Shown here piece by piece: positions 59,657 through 64,000 of a stretch of DNA of 64,000 bases. This stretch comes from Salvia splendens. Taxonomy: Eukaryota; Streptophyta; Magnoliopsida; Lamiales; Lamiaceae. Position 1 is the stretch's first letter. Each line of letters begins with the position of its first letter. The translations under genes and the position numbers were made by a program. The stretch covers positions 12,365,593 to 12,429,592 of the forward strand of contig NC_056045.1 in the NCBI RefSeq assembly GCF_004379255.2, in the 5' to 3' direction. Below the pieces are notes generated by a model that was given only the letters and a program-made list of their open reading frames with translations, ran no database searches and had not been told where the DNA came from.

Positions 59657-61050
59657 TGATAAGGCTCATTTCATGCATCGGTTATGGGGTTAAACTCAAC
59701 AATTTGAGGGGTCTAACACACCTTTTAAGCCAGGTGTGTAGAAGAAATCGCCAGGTCCAGGAAGGAAGGAAGATAATCACTTGGCGAAGGAAATTGGCGA
59801 GAAAGTGAGCAGAATGAAGAAAAATTATCAGACGGAGGAGATCATTAGCTGGATGGCAGAAGGAAGAATTCAAGAGAAAGCTTCTAGAAGATCGCATCCA
59901 CGTCTATAAAAGAGAGAGCACGCAACATACATAAGAGGGATTGGGAGATAGAGAGAATTTTAGGAGGAGATATATTTTTAGCTCTGAGCTCACTTTCACA
60001 CTTCTACACACACACTTGGGTTGATTGGGAATCTATATGGGTTAGGTTCATTTTCAGTTGGCTATTGTGTACCACCGTCCTCATGTAGGGTGAAGAAACA
60101 ATTTATCCGCTTTCATTTCGTTTTCTGTTCAGAATTCTACCGAGTCTTCACTGTTCGAAGCTCGGCTTTGGTTATTTGTTGAACTTTGCTTATCTATCTA
60201 TGTAATTTCTATTTTCTGTCATGATGATGTTGATTTTGAGTTTTGATGATGTTTGATTCTGAGTTTGGAGTTGTTTACTTGAATGGATGCTTTTTGCACT
60301 TGATCTGGTGAATTGGAATTGAATCGTGGTTGGATTGTTGTTGATCGGAGTGGATTTGTTAAATCAGAGTTCATGGAGTTGTTTTTTATCGCAGTTGGGT
60401 TCAGATTTCTTGGATCCGGAGTGGATTAAGCGTTCGACGTGTGGATCTGAAATAGAGTTGGTTGATTTTGCATGAATTTGATGACTCGTTTCCGTGTTTC
60501 TGTTTACTTCGTCTAGTAGAAGTAGATCTGTTCGGTTTCCGATTAATCGCCAGTTTCCGACGTCCGAATTATTATGTTCTGTTTGAATCTGGGTTATCAC
60601 TCTGTTTTCTCCATGTTCGAGCTTGAATCAGGTGACGAGATGCAGAACGTCGTTGGTTAAATTCATAGTTAGTTATTTGCAGCTTTTCATCCGTACTCTG
60701 ATTTCGAGAAATGGTCCCCACTGCATGTTTGATTCCTTCTTAGCTAATTAGGTAGCGGTTTTCTAGGTCTAGTGTCAGCCAATTTTCTCAACCCCAAAAC
60801 TGAGTGGCAGCAGCCAACCCCATTTGCAGAGTCTCTTAAATGCATTCTTACGCATCTGTCTTCGTGGGATCGATTCCTACTTCCCTGTACTAATTCATAG
60901 TATAGAGGGTTGATGGTTTTGAACACGGAATTTGTGTGTCCGACGACCGAGACTTCCAGGATCCTCTGAGTTCTTAGACCTTGTGATCTAGCGGATTCTC
61001 TGGAGTTGAGAAGCTTGACCAAGCACAAAAGCACACACAGTTCCTGATCA
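59657..61050 (+). mobile_element. 5' LTR of element F (1394 bp)
   Basis: The outer ends TGAT...ATCA are inverted. Promoter candidates are weak: CTATAAAAGAGAGAGC at about 59904 is a good TATA-box form with downstream purine-rich sequence and would place transcription start near 59935. Confidence 0.8.
59902..59911 (+). promoter_or_regulatory. Probable TATA box in the LTR of element F
   Basis: TCTATAAAAG matches the plant TATA consensus and lies about 245 bp into the LTR, a usual place for the U3 promoter. Confidence 0.5.
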
Positions 61051-61062
61051 AACAGTTTCAAA

Positions 61063-61080
61063 TGGCGCCGTTGCCGTGGA
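61063..61080 (+). promoter_or_regulatory. Primer-binding site of element F (Asp tRNA type)
   Basis: TGGCGCCGTTGCCGTGGA, 12 bp after the LTR end, differs from the canonical Athila/Tat site by one base (T for G). Confidence 0.85.
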
Positions 61081-61160
61081 TGGATGGCGTAGTTTATGAT
61101 TGTGTTTAGAGATTTTGGCGTATATAGTTTTGATTTATCCTTTTTCTTTATTTTTAGTTT

Positions 61161-62054
61161 ATGAGCAGAGACTCACGGTTAGGACACTGGAGTAACTTCT
61201 CCGGGTGGAGGAACGATCAGTTTATTTGGCAGGTCAAGGAGACAGCATTTACGGTCACCACCAGATCGGGGTTAACCACGGGAGATCCATTTCTGTTTGG
61301 TTCAGGAAGTGACGAGGAATGGAGTTCGTCAGGAAGGGAGGATCCCGAGTCGTCTTCGGAAACAGATACAGAGGAGAAAGAGATCAGAGACATGGCCCGG
61401 GTAGACGATCCAGATCCTGAGATCGGTTCGCTCACTACTCATCTAGATGGTGAGCCAGCCCAGGCTATAGTCATGAATCAGCGTCAGAGGGCCATCGAAA
61501 TTAAGACTAATGTGCTAGGCATTCTACCGACGTTCTCCGGGCGTAGGAACGAGTGTCCATACGAGTTCCTAAATGAGTTTAGCAAGCTGTGCAGTATTCA
61601 GAAAAGGCCCAACGATGCAACGGAGGAAGATTATCGCCTACGTGCAATTCCATTCTCCTTGAAGGGAGAGGCCAACACATGGTTGCTGAGGCTGCCTCAG
61701 GATTCCATCCGTACCTGGAGCGATTTTAAGTTGGAGTTTCTGGATTATTTTTTCCCTTCAAACAAGATAAATGCCCTCAAGAAGGAAATCGTAGAGTGTA
61801 AGCAGGAGTACGATGAATCTCTGAGTCAATATTGGTCGCGATTCAAGGGATTGTTAGATGCTTGCCCGAATCATAGAATGATCGAGGCAGAAATTTACTA
61901 TCTGTTTTATGAAGGAGCAACCCCTGAATCAAAGGATCTGATGAATTCCTCGAGCGGGGGAAATTTTACAAAGAACAAGGGAAGTGAAGCGAGAGAGACT
62001 TTGGGGGGGTTGATAGAAGCCAAGAAGGTGTACGGCAACCGAGGAACGTTATGA
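61161..62054 (+). pseudogene. Gag N-terminal and core part of element F, 297 aa
   Basis: The acidic N-terminal region contains SETDTEEKEIRDMARVDDPD. The Gag core follows: FSGRRNECPYEFLNEFSKLC (about 128-147), DYRLRAIPFSLKGEANTWLL, LPQDSIRTWSDFKLEFLDYF and YFFPSNKINALKKEIVECKQ, then YDESLSQYWSRFKGLLDACP. A frameshift near 62040 ends the ORF early; the continuation is in the next frame. The Met at 61161 follows the leader at normal spacing. Confidence 0.82.
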
Positions 62055-62741
62055 GGAGAGGGTCAGCAAATGCACTGAAGGAGCAAGGTGACGAAAGGGT
62101 CGAGGCAAGAATAGATAGGCTTGAGAAAGCACTCATGAGTGCAATCGAGAAGACCAACCCGCCAGCCTCACAAGAGAAAGAGAGAACTCTAGGCCTGGGA
62201 GAAGCTCCACCCCAGCTATACTATGGCCCTCAAGAGGGAGATTACCAGGCCCAGGTGAATTCGATAGGGAGTTGGAATCATGGGAAACAAAAGGAGGCAC
62301 CATGGAACCCATCCCAATTTTAGATGGTCTGAAAATGACCCGACCCAGCCACCTCCACAACAAAACACCCAGTTTACACACCAACCAGAAAGGCAGACTA
62401 ATTGGTCTGGGAGATATCAGGAGGGGCAGGACAACTGGAGCAATCGGAACCAGGGCAATCATTCTAATTGGGGGAACAGGAATCAAAACCACCAAGGGAA
62501 CTCTTATGTGCCGCCACACCAGAGAAACTACCTAGGAAATTATCAGAATTCCCAACCCAATTACCAGGGGAACCAAGGGCCAGGAAATCAGTACAACAAC
62601 AGTTCAGGAGGTCAGGGAAACTTCCGCCAGAACCAAGGGAGTGGGCCGAACTTGGATTTAGGACTAGATTCCGGCCAACCCAACTCTAAGCCACCAAGGA
62701 ATCTTGACGATATGGTGCATGATCTAGTCAGTTCTCAATAG
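62051..62741 (+). pseudogene. Gag tail of element F, frameshifted, ends in TAG
   Basis: The first frame to about 62323 has a helix VEARIDRLEKALMSAIEKTN. The second frame (62280-62741) is an Asn/Gln-rich stretch with repeated NQGN/NWSNRNQ units. No zinc knuckle is present, as often in this group. It stops at TAG 62739-62741 in the context CAA-TAG-CAT, while the same frame stays open beyond it. Confidence 0.75.
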
Positions 62742-62744
62742 CAT

Positions 62745-63719
62745 ATGCAGAACAACATGCAATCCAACAATGACATGGTGCGTAAGCTTCAGGACACTCA
62801 GATGGAGCAGAAGGCAGCAATGGACATGATGGCAAGGAAATTGTCTCAGATCGCAACTTCCTTGAACGAGATGCGAGGGAACGAAGGAATGATTCCTGCC
62901 TCAGTCAAGCCACCAGACAGAGCTAACATCAGTCAAATCACTTTAAGATCTGGGCGTGGTTATGAAGGTCCAGTGATGAGGAAGAATGAAGAAACACCTC
63001 CCGCGAAAGGCAGGGAAGGGAAGAACTCAGTTCCTGAACCTGAAAATTCGAAGATAGGGAGTACGGTAAGAGGAGAAGACCTTCGAGAAGGTGATCTGGG
63101 TAGACCGCTACCTAGTGTGGCTGAACCGTTTTTCCTAGACCCAGAGCCAGAAGTGGAGAATGAAATAGTAAGGAAGGAGATGGGCGAGCTTTCAGATGGA
63201 GGTTCTACAAGTGCAGGGAAACAATTGAAACCATTTCCACACCGAGGAGAGACTAAGAAGAAGAAGGATGAACCGGTGGATTTTATGGATATCTTTGGAA
63301 AGTTGGAAATCAACCTACCATTCTTACAGACTTTGAAACTGCCTGTCTTCAGCAAATTCATCAAGGAGTTCATAGCTGGAAAGACAAGACCCAGTGGGAA
63401 GATCCTGATTGGAGAAAACGTGTCAGCAGTGATTCAGAAACGAAGGATGCCCTCGAAATGCACTGACCCAGGTATGTTCACCCTACCCATTTCCATCGGT
63501 GATGTCAGAATTGAGCATGCTATGCGTGACATAGGGGTGTCAATAAATGTTTTACCGCTTTCCATATACAAAAAGTTGGTAGAAGTAGGAATGGTGGATA
63601 CGAAAGTGGTAATCCAATTGGCAGATAGGTCATGCATTTGTCCAGAGGGAGTTTTAGAAAACGTTATAGTCAAAGTGCATGATTTTCTGTATTCGACCGA
63701 TTTCCATGTTATAAAATGA
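62745..63719 (+). pseudogene. Gag-protease linker and protease of element F, 324 aa
   Basis: It continues the previous frame after the TAG. It has an amphipathic helix (MVRKLQDTQMEQKAAMDMMA), the linker ISQITLRSGRGYEG (62-75), an acidic region, LPVFSKFIKEF, and the protease site MRDIGVSINVLPLSIYKKL with catalytic D262 (DIGVS for the usual DLGAS). The stop at 63717 is due to a frameshift just after TDFHVIK. Confidence 0.82.
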
Positions 63720-64000
63720 GTGATAATGAATCTTCTGAGTCTAGCAGCATGCTCTGTAGACCGTTTCTGCGTACCGCTAAGACCATTATCGATGTCTTTT
63801 ATGGAACCATATGCCTGGACTATAATGGGGAAAAATATACATTTAGCATAGTTGAAGCAATGAAAAAACCATTAGATGTTGAAAATTTGCATGCTGTCAA
63901 TGTTATTAACCCCCTGGTCCAGGAATATCTTGAGACCGAGTTAATACAGGAGCAGATTGATAATTCAGAGTTAAGTCACTCTATTGACAAAGAGGTAGTT
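63720..64000 (+). pseudogene. Protease C-terminal part of element F, runs off window
   Basis: In the next frame the sequence reads SESSSMLCRPFLRTAKTIID, VFYGTICLDYNGEKYTFSIV and EAMKKPLD, matching the second protease motif region (GRPFLRTA, here CRPFLRTA). It is open to the window edge, where reverse transcriptase should follow. Confidence 0.75.

Larger units (their letters stand above)
59657..64000 (+). mobile_element. Athila/Tat-like gypsy element F, 5' part only
   Basis: It starts with a TGATAAGG...CCTGATCA LTR inserted in gag of B; CATAC (59652-59656) would be its target duplication, but the other side is outside the window. It is followed by the primer site, gag, linker and protease on the plus strand. 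The coding sequence is broken by frameshifts and one stop. Confidence 0.85.

Overview
The window is plant nuclear DNA, almost certainly from a eudicot. It is AT-rich and packed with plant-type LTR retrotransposons (Ty1/copia and Ty3/gypsy, with initiator-Met and Asp-tRNA type primer sites), Stowaway-type MITEs with CTCCCTCCGT ends, and a FAR1-domain element. I see no convincing single-copy host gene, rRNA or tRNA gene. An asterid or Lamiales origin is only a guess.

Left part (1-32.8 kb): two small elements lie in (TA)n tracts (1-411). A tandem array of about 1.7-kb units follows (about 412-29913, 15 copies). Each unit has a truncated gag fragment from a Ty3/gypsy element, a 243-bp Stowaway MITE, a second MITE-like end and a (TA)n tract. 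A 4.7-kb element with FAR1-type DNA-binding exons (22557-27268) sits in the TA tract of one unit. The rightmost unit runs into the parental retroelement (29400-32809), which keeps the rest of gag, one full LTR and a matching 5-bp target-site duplication (AATTT). The array therefore looks like a macrosatellite born from one internally deleted retrotransposon insertion, with the founder still at its edge.

Middle part (32.8-59.7 kb): three MITEs lie side by side, followed by a four-deep nest of LTR elements. A minus-strand Athila-like gypsy element (B) is split by a second Athila-like element A (36566-59469, TSD CCGCT). A is split by a Ty1/copia element C (37775-53814, TSD AGTAT) and by a solo gypsy LTR E (55093-58576, TSD AAACT). 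C is split by a young gag-only gypsy element D (43283-50572, TSD GGTCA). I could read the duplication on both sides in every case, so the order is B, then A, then C and E, then D.

Right part (59.7-64 kb): a plus-strand Athila/Tat-like element F begins with a complete 5' LTR, Asp-type primer site, gag and protease, broken by frameshifts and a stop. It runs off the window.

The only nearly intact coding regions are the gag of D (345 aa), the pol of C (1031 aa, but a catalytic integrase Asp is replaced by Tyr) and the repeated 153-aa gag-derived frame of the array. The most unusual signals are the retrotransposon-derived macrosatellite that keeps an open frame, the FAR1 element with a duplicated exon and a dense GCATTAT motif, and a palindrome/hairpin module with compensatory changes shared by the LTRs of three gypsy insertions (D, the array founder and E).
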